From positions 92,627-156,626 of the forward strand of contig JAFOYH010000103.1 of NCBI GenBank assembly GCA_017391465.1: 64,000 bases of DNA. The letters are read 5' to 3'. The stretch is from Lachnospiraceae bacterium (GTDB lineage Bacteria; Bacillota_A; Clostridia; Lachnospirales; Lachnospiraceae). Positions 17,278 to 24,219 of the stretch are shown one piece after another; the stretch's first letter is position 1, and every line of letters begins with the position of its first letter. A program made the position numbers and the translations under genes. Below the pieces are notes generated by a model. The model had not been told where the DNA came from and searched no databases. It worked only from the letters and a program-made list of their open reading frames with translations.

Positions 17278-17607
17278 ATGTTCGAAATATTGAAAATTGC
17301 TGCGCTGAATACACTGATGGGTATGGGTACAGTGTTTTTGGTTCTGATTATAATCTCGTTGATTATTTATGCTTTAGGAGTCATTGGAAGAAAGCAAAAT
17401 ACAAAGATAGAGACTGTAGCATCGTTGTCTGAAGAACCTGTCTCTTCAAATATAGAAAGTTGTGAAGAAATTAATTTGGATGAAGAGTATGAATTAGTGG
17501 CTGTCATTATGGCGGCAATTGCAGCTTCAGAAGATGTTCCTGCAGATTCATTGGTTGTTCGTTCGATTCGAAGAAGACCATCGTCAGAACGATGGAAAAA
17601 AGCGTGA
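17278..17607 (+). CDS. oadG: OadG-type small membrane subunit of sodium-pumping decarboxylase
   Basis: Small single-span membrane protein of 109 aa that in related enzymes holds the carboxyltransferase and biotin subunits on the pump. One transmembrane segment covers about residues 13-36 (LMGMGTVFLVLIIISLIIYALGV), followed by a flexible acidic stretch. The conserved C-terminal EYELVAVIMAAIAAS and a basic RSIRRRPSSERWKKA end are typical of the OadG/MmdD family. It lies 15 nt after mmdA and 18 nt before the biotin carrier. Confidence 0.85.
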   Translation: MFEILKIAALNTLMGMGTVFLVLIIISLIIYALGVIGRKQNTKIETVASLSEEPVSSNIESCEEINLDEEYELVAVIMAAIAASEDVPADSLVVRSIRRRPSSERWKKA

Positions 17608-17625
17608 TGAAAGGATTTGAAATAA

Positions 17626-18000
17626 ATGAAATATTATACAATTACTGTTAACGGTAAAGTTTATGAAGTAACTGTCGAAGAAGGCATTACAGGAAATGTT
17701 CAGCCTTCAGCAGTGTCTGCGCAACCTGTTGCATCTGCAGCATCTGCAGTATCTGCTGCAGCTAAAAAGAATACGACATCTGCAGGCAATGTGAAAGTGA
17801 ATGCGCCAATGCCTGGAAAAATTCTTGCTGTGAAAGCAGATGAAGGACAAATGGTAAAACGTGGTGATGTTTTGCTTGTTTTGGAAGCAATGAAAATGGA
17901 AAATGAAATTGTAGCTCCAGAGGATGGAACGGTTGCAAACATCCATGTCAATGTCGGTAATATGGTTGAAGCGGGCGATCTATTGATATCATTAGATTAA
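17626..18000 (+). CDS. mmdC: Biotin carboxyl carrier subunit
   Basis: Carries the carboxyl group between the carboxyltransferases and the membrane pump. The 124-aa protein starts with a short beta region, continues with an Ala/Ser-rich swinging linker (about residues 29-52) and ends in a biotinyl domain with NAPMPGKILAV and the biotinylation motif EAMKMEN, where Lys90 is the predicted biotin site. Homologous to the 1.3S transcarboxylase subunit and MmdC/GcdC. A free-standing carrier fits with the 5S-type subunit of this operon, which lacks its own biotin domain. Confidence 0.93.
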   Translation: MKYYTITVNGKVYEVTVEEGITGNVQPSAVSAQPVASAASAVSAAAKKNTTSAGNVKVNAPMPGKILAVKADEGQMVKRGDVLLVLEAMKMENEIVAPEDGTVANIHVNVGNMVEAGDLLISLD

Positions 18001-18018
18001 ACCGTGTGGAGGTATTAA

Positions 18019-19170
18019 ATGGATTACATTGTTGAAACGATGGGAAATCTCATCCACCAGACGGCTTTTTTCAACCTGACATGGGGTAATTATATTATGG
18101 TCGGAGTGGCATGTTTTTTCCTTTATCTCGCAATACGTAAAGAATATGAACCTCTGCTTCTTGTACCGATTTCTTTTGGTATGCTGCTTGTTAATCTTTA
18201 TCCGGATATTATGATGACGGTTGAGGAATCAAGCAATGGCATTGGTGGATTATTGCATTATTTTTATTTATTAGATGAATGGGCGATTTTGCCTTCGCTT
18301 ATTTTCCTTGGTGTTGGAGCAATGACAGATTTTGGACCATTGATTGCAAATCCGATTAGTTTTCTTTTAGGCGCATCGGCTCAATTTGGTGTGTTTTTTG
18401 CATACATTGTTGCAATTTTACTTGGATTTAGCGACAAAGCTGCAGCAGCAATTTCGATTATTGGTGGTGCAGATGGACCAACATCTATTTTCCTGGCCGG
18501 CAAACTGGGACAGGGGGATCTTATGGGACCGATTGCAGTTGCGGCTTATTCTTATATGGCACTTGTGCCGATCATACAGCCTCCAATCATGCGTTTCCTG
18601 ACGACAAAAGAAGAACGCGCCATTAAAATGGAACAGTTGCGTCCGGTTTCAAAAACAGAGAAGATTTTGTTTCCGATTATCGTAACTATCGTTGTTGTTC
18701 TGATTTTGCCTACGACAGCTCCATTGGTTGGTATGTTAATGTTAGGTAATCTTTTTAGAGAATCTGGTGTGGTTAAACAGCTGACAGAGACGGCATCGAA
18801 TGCATTAATGTATATTGTTGTTATTATCCTTGGAACAAGTGTTGGAGCGACAACAAGTGCGGAGGCATTTTTAAATATTCAGACACTGAAAATTGTAGCA
18901 CTCGGTCTGATTGCTTTTGCTGTAGGAACGGCAACGGGTGTCTTGTTTGGTAAATTATTATGCAAGCTTACAGGAGGAAAGATTAATCCATTGATTGGTT
19001 CTGCGGGGGTTTCTGCAGTGCCGATGGCAGCACGCGTTTCTCAAAAAGTTGGTGCTGAAGAAGATCCAACCAATTTCCTTTTAATGCATGCGATGGGACC
19101 AAATGTGGCAGGTGTTATCGGAACAGCGGTGGCAGCAGGTGTTTTCATGGCTATTTTTGGCGTGATGTAA
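18019..19170 (+). CDS. oadB: Sodium-translocating decarboxylase beta subunit (OadB/MmdB/GcdB)
   Basis: Integral membrane subunit that decarboxylates carboxybiotin and exports sodium ions. The 383-aa protein has about nine to eleven hydrophobic segments. It has the family motifs: a long re-entrant region with IGGADGPTSIFLAGKL (the Asp is the sodium and catalytic residue in OadB), GPIAVAAYSYMALVPIIQPPIMR, and the C-terminal GSAGVSAVPMAARVSQKVG and LLMHAMGPNVAGVIG. Length is typical of the shorter MmdB/GcdB type. It is placed between the biotin carrier and the 5S-like subunit, with 18- and 23-nt gaps. Confidence 0.95.
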   Translation: MDYIVETMGNLIHQTAFFNLTWGNYIMVGVACFFLYLAIRKEYEPLLLVPISFGMLLVNLYPDIMMTVEESSNGIGGLLHYFYLLDEWAILPSLIFLGVGAMTDFGPLIANPISFLLGASAQFGVFFAYIVAILLGFSDKAAAAISIIGGADGPTSIFLAGKLGQGDLMGPIAVAAYSYMALVPIIQPPIMRFLTTKEERAIKMEQLRPVSKTEKILFPIIVTIVVVLILPTTAPLVGMLMLGNLFRESGVVKQLTETASNALMYIVVIILGTSVGATTSAEAFLNIQTLKIVALGLIAFAVGTATGVLFGKLLCKLTGGKINPLIGSAGVSAVPMAARVSQKVGAEEDPTNFLLMHAMGPNVAGVIGTAVAAGVFMAIFGVM

Positions 19171-19193
19171 GAGGATAGATCAGGAGGTACAAA

Positions 19194-20606
19194 ATGTCAG
19201 AACAGTTAAAAAAATCGGTTAAAATAACCGAGACTATATTAAGAGATGCGCATCAGTCCTTGCTGGCCACTCGTATGACAACGGAACAGATGATGCCGAT
19301 TATTGAAAAAATGGACAAAGTGGGTTATCACTCTGTAGAATGCTGGGGCGGTGCCACATTTGATGCATCATTAAGATTTTTAAAAGAAGATCCATGGGAA
19401 CGTTTGAGAAAACTGAGAGATGGATTTAAAGAAACAAAGTTGCAAATGTTGTTCCGCGGACAGAATATTTTGGGATATCGTCACTATGCAGATGATGTTG
19501 TTGATTATTTTGTAAGAAAATCCATAGCAAATGGCATCGATATCATTCGCATCTTTGATGCACTTAATGATTTAAGAAATCTGAAAACATCTGTAAATGC
19601 AACGGTTCGTGAGGGTGGACATGCGCAGGTGGCTTTATCATATACATTGGGGGATGCTTATACACTGGATTATTGGAAAGACATTGCAAAACGTATTGAA
19701 GATATGGGTGCACATTCGATTTGTATTAAAGATATGGCCGGGCTTCTGGTGCCGTATGCGGCTACAGAACTTGTAAGTGCTTTAAAAGAATCTACAGATT
19801 TGCCAATTCAGCTTCACACACATTATACAAGTGGTGTGGCTTCTATGACTTATATGAAAGCGGTGGAAGCCGGTTGTGATATTATTGATACAGCCATGTC
19901 ACCGTTAGCACTTGGAACAAGTCAGCCGGCAACAGAAGTTATGGTAGAAACGTTTAAAGGAACAGAGTATGATACAGGAATGGATCAGGCAATTCTTGCT
20001 GATATTGCTGACTATTTCAGACCGATTCGTGAATCCGCACTTGAAAACGGACTTTTAAATCCAAAGGTATTAGGTGTGAATATTAAAACTTTATTATATC
20101 AGGTTCCGGGAGGCATGCTTTCAAATTTGGTTTCCCAATTAAAAGAAGCCCATGCGGAAGATAGATATTATGAAGTTTTGGAAGAAATACCAAGAGTGCG
20201 TAAAGATTTTGGTGAACCTCCGTTGGTTACACCATCCAGTCAGATTGTTGGAACACAGGCTGTTTTAAATGTCCTTATGGGTGAACGTTACAAAATGATC
20301 ACCAAAGAGAGTAAAGCCCTTTTGAAAGGTGAATACGGACAGACAGTAAAGCCGTTCAATCCGGAAGTTCAAAAGAAAGCGATTGGTGATGAAGAGCCAA
20401 TTGTCTGCAGACCTGCAGATCTTATTCCGAATGAATTAGAACAGCTGGAAAAAGAAATGGCTCGGTACAAGTGTCAGGATGAGGATGTTTTATCGTATGC
20501 ATTGTTTCCTCAGGTGGCAACAGAGTTCTTTAAATATAGAGAAGCGCAGAGGACAGGTTTTGATGCATCAAAAGCAGATCTTGATAACAAAGTTTATCCG
20601 GTTTAG
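19194..20606 (+). CDS. oadA: Oxaloacetate decarboxylase alpha-type / 5S transcarboxylase carboxyltransferase
   Basis: Pyruvate/oxaloacetate carboxyltransferase of the HMGL-like TIM-barrel family. The 470-aa protein begins with ITETILRDAHQSLLATRMTTEQM, the catalytic metal-site strand, and shows ECWGGATFDASLRFL, LFRGQNILGYRHYADD, IKDMAGLL and the metal His pair LPIQLHTHYTSG. The PYC_OADA domain follows to about residue 430. The protein ends without a biotinyl domain, so it must use the separate carrier encoded two genes upstream. A strong terminator follows, closing the operon. It resembles the 5S subunit of transcarboxylase as much as OadA. Confidence 0.92.
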   Translation: MSEQLKKSVKITETILRDAHQSLLATRMTTEQMMPIIEKMDKVGYHSVECWGGATFDASLRFLKEDPWERLRKLRDGFKETKLQMLFRGQNILGYRHYADDVVDYFVRKSIANGIDIIRIFDALNDLRNLKTSVNATVREGGHAQVALSYTLGDAYTLDYWKDIAKRIEDMGAHSICIKDMAGLLVPYAATELVSALKESTDLPIQLHTHYTSGVASMTYMKAVEAGCDIIDTAMSPLALGTSQPATEVMVETFKGTEYDTGMDQAILADIADYFRPIRESALENGLLNPKVLGVNIKTLLYQVPGGMLSNLVSQLKEAHAEDRYYEVLEEIPRVRKDFGEPPLVTPSSQIVGTQAVLNVLMGERYKMITKESKALLKGEYGQTVKPFNPEVQKKAIGDEEPIVCRPADLIPNELEQLEKEMARYKCQDEDVLSYALFPQVATEFFKYREAQRTGFDASKADLDNKVYPV

Positions 20607-20633
20607 TTAAACGAAATATTGATTTTTAGAAAC

Positions 20634-20665
20634 AAAAGGGGGCGTTTTAGAAGCGCCCCCTTTTT
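20634..20665 (+). terminator. Terminator of the decarboxylase operon
   Basis: AAAAGGGGGCG (20634-20644) pairs with CGCCCCCTTTT (20654-20664), a GC-rich stem of at least 11 bp with a T run. Confidence 0.9.
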
Positions 20666-20686
20666 GAATAAATGTATATTTTGAGT

Positions 20687-20708
20687 AAATTGTCTAAAAA
20701 GACAATTT
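20687..20708. repeat. Perfect inverted repeat upstream of thiolase
   Basis: AAATTGTCT (20687-20695), loop AAAA, then AGACAATTT (20700-20708). No T run follows and a terminator already precedes it. A related imperfect element (TTTAGACAA, then TTGTTC) lies at 20772-20789. This 22-bp site is suitable for a dimeric regulator; its owner is unknown. Confidence 0.5.
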
Positions 20709-20814
20709 CTTAACAAATAAAATATAAACAGTTAGCTAATAGTTGGCGCACAAATAATATTTGACATAAAATTTAGACAAGAATTGTTCAATATGACGAA
20801 AAGTCAAATAGCAC

Positions 20815-20843
20815 TTTACAGTTTTTGATAAATATGTCATAAT
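20815..20843 (+). promoter_or_regulatory. Candidate sigma-A promoter of thiolase
   Basis: TTTACA (20815-20820), 17-nt spacer, CATAAT (20838-20843). The predicted start lies about 12 nt before the candidate Rex operator. A second TATAAT at 20943-20948 has only a poor -35 (TTTCCG). Confidence 0.5.
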
Positions 20844-20861
20844 TAAATACATGAGGGATAA

Positions 20862-20879
20862 CGGTTAAATAATTAACAC
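20862..20879. promoter_or_regulatory. Candidate Rex operator upstream of thiolase
   Basis: The 18-mer is CGGTTAA, then ATAA, then TTAACAC. Against the Rex consensus TTGTTAA-N4-TTAACAA it matches 11 of 14 defined positions, and its GTTAA-N4-TTAAC core is a perfect palindrome with the right spacing. A perfect half site TTGTTAA lies at 20886-20892. Rex is encoded in this window, and in Clostridia it represses thiolase and related genes. Confidence 0.6.
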
Positions 20880-20981
20880 GTCGGATTGTTAATTAATTTC
20901 CCAAAGTTATCAATATCACTTTCCGTGACGGCTGGATGGTGATATAATTTTAAATTCACAACTAAAAAGGAGAAGGACGTT

Positions 20982-22157
20982 ATGAGAGAAGTAGTAATTG
21001 TAAGCGCATGTAGAACACCTATTGGATCTTTCGGAGGAAGTCTTAAAAATGTATCCGCAGCAGATTTAGGTGCAATCACAGTTAAAGAAGCAGTTAAAAG
21101 AGCTGGTATTGCTCCAGAGCTGGTAGACGAAGTTGTTTATGGTAACGTATTACAGGCTGGTCTTGGTCAGAACGTTGCTCGTCAGGTTTCCATCAAAGCT
21201 GGTCTTCCTGTAGAAACAACAGCAGTTACAATCAACATTGTATGTGGTTCTGGTCTTAAAACTGTAGCTATGGCAGCACAGGCTATTAAATCCGGCGATG
21301 CTGATATCATCGTAGCTGGTGGTACAGAAAGCATGAGTATGGCTCCATACGTTATTCCATCCGCAAGATGGGGTGCAAGAATGAACAATGGCAAGATCGT
21401 TGATGCTATGGTTAACGATGGTCTTTGGGATGCATTCAACCAGTACCATATGGGTATCACAGCTGAAAACGTTGTTGAACAGTGGGGACTTACAAGAGAA
21501 CAGCAGGATGAATTCGCAGTTCGTTCTCAGAACCTTGCAGAAGCAGCTATTAAAGCTGGTAAATTTAAAGATGAAATCGTTCCTGTAGTTATTCCTAACA
21601 AAAAAGGCGATATTATTTTCGATACAGACGAATATCCAAAATTCGGCGCAACTCTTGAAAAAATGGCTAAATTAAAACCAGCGTTCAAGAAAGATGGTAC
21701 AGTTACTGCAGCTAACGCTTCTGGTATCAACGATGGTGCTACAGCATTAGTTGTTATGGCTAAAGATAAAGCTGAAGAACTCGGCTTAACATGGTTATGT
21801 GAAGTTGTTTCTTACGCAACAGGCGGTGTAGATCCAAGTATCATGGGTGTTGGACCTATCGTTTCCTGTAGAAAAGCTATGGACAAAGCTGGCATGACAA
21901 TTGAAGATATCGATTTAGTAGAAGCTAACGAAGCTTTCGCAGCTCAGTCCATCGCAGTAGCTAGAGACCTTAACTTTGATATGGATAAAGTTAACGTTAA
22001 TGGTGGTGCGATCGCATTAGGTCACCCAATCGGATGTTCTGGTGCTCGTATCCTTGTTTCCTTAATTTATGAAATGATCAAGAGAGATTCCAAGACTGGT
22101 ATGGCTACACTTTGTATCGGTGGTGGACAGGGTCAGACATTAATCGTTAAGAGATAA
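20982..22157 (+). CDS. thlA: Acetyl-CoA C-acetyltransferase (thiolase)
   Basis: Condenses two acetyl-CoA to acetoacetyl-CoA, the entry reaction of clostridial butyrate-type fermentation. The 391-aa protein has nucleophile Cys88 in NIVCGSGLK, the substrate loop with the NEAFAAQ motif, His in [14 protein letters not shown] and the second catalytic cysteine in [13 protein letters not shown]. The codon usage is strongly biased (GCT, GTT, AAA, GGT), as expected for an abundant enzyme. AAAGGAG precedes the ATG. It stands alone between a 375-nt regulatory gap and a terminator, so other fermentation genes lie elsewhere. Confidence 0.96.
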   Translation: MREVVIVSACRTPIGSFGGSLKNVSAADLGAITVKEAVKRAGIAPELVDEVVYGNVLQAGLGQNVARQVSIKAGLPVETTAVTINIVCGSGLKTVAMAAQAIKSGDADIIVAGGTESMSMAPYVIPSARWGARMNNGKIVDAMVNDGLWDAFNQYHMGITAENVVEQWGLTREQQDEFAVRSQNLAEAAIKAGKFKDEIVPVVIPNKKGDIIFDTDEYPKFGATLEKMAKLKPAFKKDGTVTAANASGINDGATALVVMAKDKAEELGLTWLCEVVSYATGGVDPSIMGVGPIVSCRKAMDKAGMTIEDIDLVEANEAFAAQSIAVARDLNFDMDKVNVNGGAIALGHPIGCSGARILVSLIYEMIKRDSKTGMATLCIGGGQGQTLIVKR

Positions 22158-22199
22158 TTTTACAATTAAGTGTTGTATCGCATGATATAAAATAATTAG

Positions 22200-22242
22200 A
22201 CCTACGGTTTTCTTTAAAAGAGAAGACCGTAGGTTTTCTTTT
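22200..22242 (+). terminator. Terminator of thiolase
   Basis: ACCTACGGT (22200-22208) pairs with ACCGTAGGT (22226-22234), followed by TTTCTTTTT. Confidence 0.85.
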
Positions 22243-22295
22243 TATGTTTTTTGTGTTATGATAAAACATAGCATATTTTATCGTGAGGAAAAATT

Positions 22296-23546
22296 ATGAA
22301 AAAATGCATTATTATTGGTGGCGGCGCTTCGGGAATGTATGCTGCAATTACGGCCGCAATGGGAGGAATGCAAGTTTCGATTTGGGAAAAGAATGAGAAA
22401 CTTGGAAAAAAACTTTTTATTACAGGAAAAGGCCGTTGTAATTTGACAAATAATTGTGATACAGAAGTATTGTTTCACAATGTTATGACCAACAGTAAAT
22501 TTTTATATAGTGCTTTTTATCAGTATAATAGTCAGGATGTTATGAGGTTTTTTGAGTCTGAAGGACTTCGTCTGAAAACGGAACGGGGGAATCGTGTTTT
22601 TCCAGAATCGGATCATTCATCAGATGTTATCCGGATTTTAGAACATAAATTGCATCAATTGGGTGTGGTTGTCCACTATAACAGACGTGCACAGAATTTG
22701 TTGATTGAGGATAATGCATGTGTCGGTGTTGTTGATGTGAATGGCAGAGCCGAAAAAGCAGATGTGGTTTTAATTGCATCTGGAGGTCAGGCCTATCCTT
22801 CAACCGGAGCAACGGAAGATGGCTATCATATGGCTCGGGCTGTTGGGCATACGATCGTTACACCTCGACCAGCACTAGTGCCGATGGAAACAGAAGATGA
22901 TTGGTGTAGAGAATTGATGGGCTTATCTCTGAGAAATGTTTCTGTTGTTTTGAAAAAAGGAAAGAAAAAATTATATGAAGACTTTGGTGAAATGCTCTTT
23001 ACACATTTCGGTGTGAGCGGACCGTTGATTTTAAGTGGAAGTTCTCATTGCGGTAAATTAAAAGACTTTGAGGATCTGACGTTGACTATTGATTTGAAAC
23101 CAGCGTTGTCTGCGGAACAGGTGGATGATCGTTTGCTTCGTATTTTTGAGGCGAATAAAAACAAACAGTTTCGTAACAGTTTATCTGGTTTGCTTCCGAA
23201 TAAAATGATTCCGATTTTGATTGAGTTGTCAGAGATTGATCCATTTAAACAGGTGAATCTTGTATCCAGAGAAGAACGGAACAGACTGGGGTATTTGTTA
23301 AAACATTTGGAGATTCGTATTCGAGGATTCAGAGGATTTAATGAAGCCATTGTTACAGGTGGTGGAATTAAAGTTAAAGAAGTTAATCCAAAAACAATGG
23401 AATCTAAACTCATTAAGAATCTCTATTTTGCCGGGGAAGTCTTGGATGTGGATGCATTGACTGGTGGATTTAATCTGCAGATTGCCTGGTCAACTGCCTG
23501 GCTGGCTGCAAAACATATGTTGGAGGGTGTAGAAGATGAGTTTTAA
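22296..23546 (+). CDS. FAD-dependent oxidoreductase of the HI0933/BaiN family
   Basis: Flavoprotein of 416 aa. The N-terminal dinucleotide fold reads IIIGGGASGMYAAITAAMGG, followed by GKKLFITGKGRCNLTNN, the family hallmark, and GRAEKADVVLIASGGQAYPSTGATEDGYHMA. The C-terminal FAD segment is LYFAGEVLDVDALTGGFNLQIAWSTAWLAA. Family members include BaiN, reported in bile-acid dehydroxylation, but most are conserved proteins of unknown substrate and that name should not be taken as function. The next gene, cmk, starts inside its last codons (11-nt overlap), showing translational coupling in an operon with cmk and ispH-rpsA. Confidence 0.88.
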   Translation: MKKCIIIGGGASGMYAAITAAMGGMQVSIWEKNEKLGKKLFITGKGRCNLTNNCDTEVLFHNVMTNSKFLYSAFYQYNSQDVMRFFESEGLRLKTERGNRVFPESDHSSDVIRILEHKLHQLGVVVHYNRRAQNLLIEDNACVGVVDVNGRAEKADVVLIASGGQAYPSTGATEDGYHMARAVGHTIVTPRPALVPMETEDDWCRELMGLSLRNVSVVLKKGKKKLYEDFGEMLFTHFGVSGPLILSGSSHCGKLKDFEDLTLTIDLKPALSAEQVDDRLLRIFEANKNKQFRNSLSGLLPNKMIPILIELSEIDPFKQVNLVSREERNRLGYLLKHLEIRIRGFRGFNEAIVTGGGIKVKEVNPKTMESKLIKNLYFAGEVLDVDALTGGFNLQIAWSTAWLAAKHMLEGVEDEF

Positions 23547-24213
23547 TATTGCTATTGATGGTCCTGCCGGTGCCGGAAAGAGTACGATTGCACGCGCTGC
23601 AGCACGTAATTTGGGGTTCCTTTATGTGGACACTGGCGCAATGTATCGTGCAATTGCGTTGTATTTGCTTCGTAATCAAGCGAATATAAATGATGAAGAA
23701 GTTATGGACAAAATGTTGGACCAGATTACGATACGCATTGTTTATTCCAAGGGTGAACAGCAGATTCTTTTGAACAATGAAAATGTGACAGGATTTTTGC
23801 GTGATGAAAAAGTTGGAAATATGGCTTCTGTAAGTTCTGCCAATCCAAAAGTTCGTGCGAAACTGCTTCAACTTCAAAGAGATATTGCAAAAGAGAACGA
23901 TGTTATCATGGATGGCAGAGATATTGGCACATTTGTATTACCAAATGCGGATGTAAAAATATATTTAACAGCGACTGTTGAAGAACGTGCAAAACGTCGT
24001 TATATGGAATTGATTGAAAAAGGACAGGACGCAGATCTCGAAAAGATCAAAGAAGATATCCGTACAAGGGATTATCAGGATATGAATCGTACGGCAGCAC
24101 CGCTTAAGCAGGCAGAAGATGCTGTTTTGATTGACAGTTCTTCAATGACAATTCAGGAAGTGTTGGAGTGTATTGTTGATGCATTTCAGGAATCTTTAAA
24201 ACTGAAGGGATAA
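23536..24213 (+). CDS. cmk: Cytidylate kinase
   Basis: Phosphorylates CMP and dCMP with ATP. The 225-aa protein has the P-loop DGPAGAGKSTIA (residues 8-19), then LGFLYVDTGAMYRAIALY for nucleotide binding, MDGRDIGTFVLPNADVKIYLTA and RTAAPLKQAEDAVLIDSS. All are diagnostic of Cmk. It overlaps the upstream flavoprotein by 11 nt and ends 6 nt before ispH-rpsA. Coupling of cmk with rpsA is also seen in many other bacteria. Confidence 0.96.
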   Translation: MSFNIAIDGPAGAGKSTIARAAARNLGFLYVDTGAMYRAIALYLLRNQANINDEEVMDKMLDQITIRIVYSKGEQQILLNNENVTGFLRDEKVGNMASVSSANPKVRAKLLQLQRDIAKENDVIMDGRDIGTFVLPNADVKIYLTATVEERAKRRYMELIEKGQDADLEKIKEDIRTRDYQDMNRTAAPLKQAEDAVLIDSSSMTIQEVLECIVDAFQESLKLKG

Positions 24214-24219
24214 GAAAGA

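Noticed and set aside
20710..20716. TTAACAA as a further Rex site
   Set aside because: It matches one half only; the partner half at the right spacing does not match.
22296..23546. Naming the flavoprotein as a bile-acid enzyme (BaiN)
   Set aside because: The HI0933 family is broad; the cmk and ispH-rpsA context gives no sign of bile-acid metabolism.
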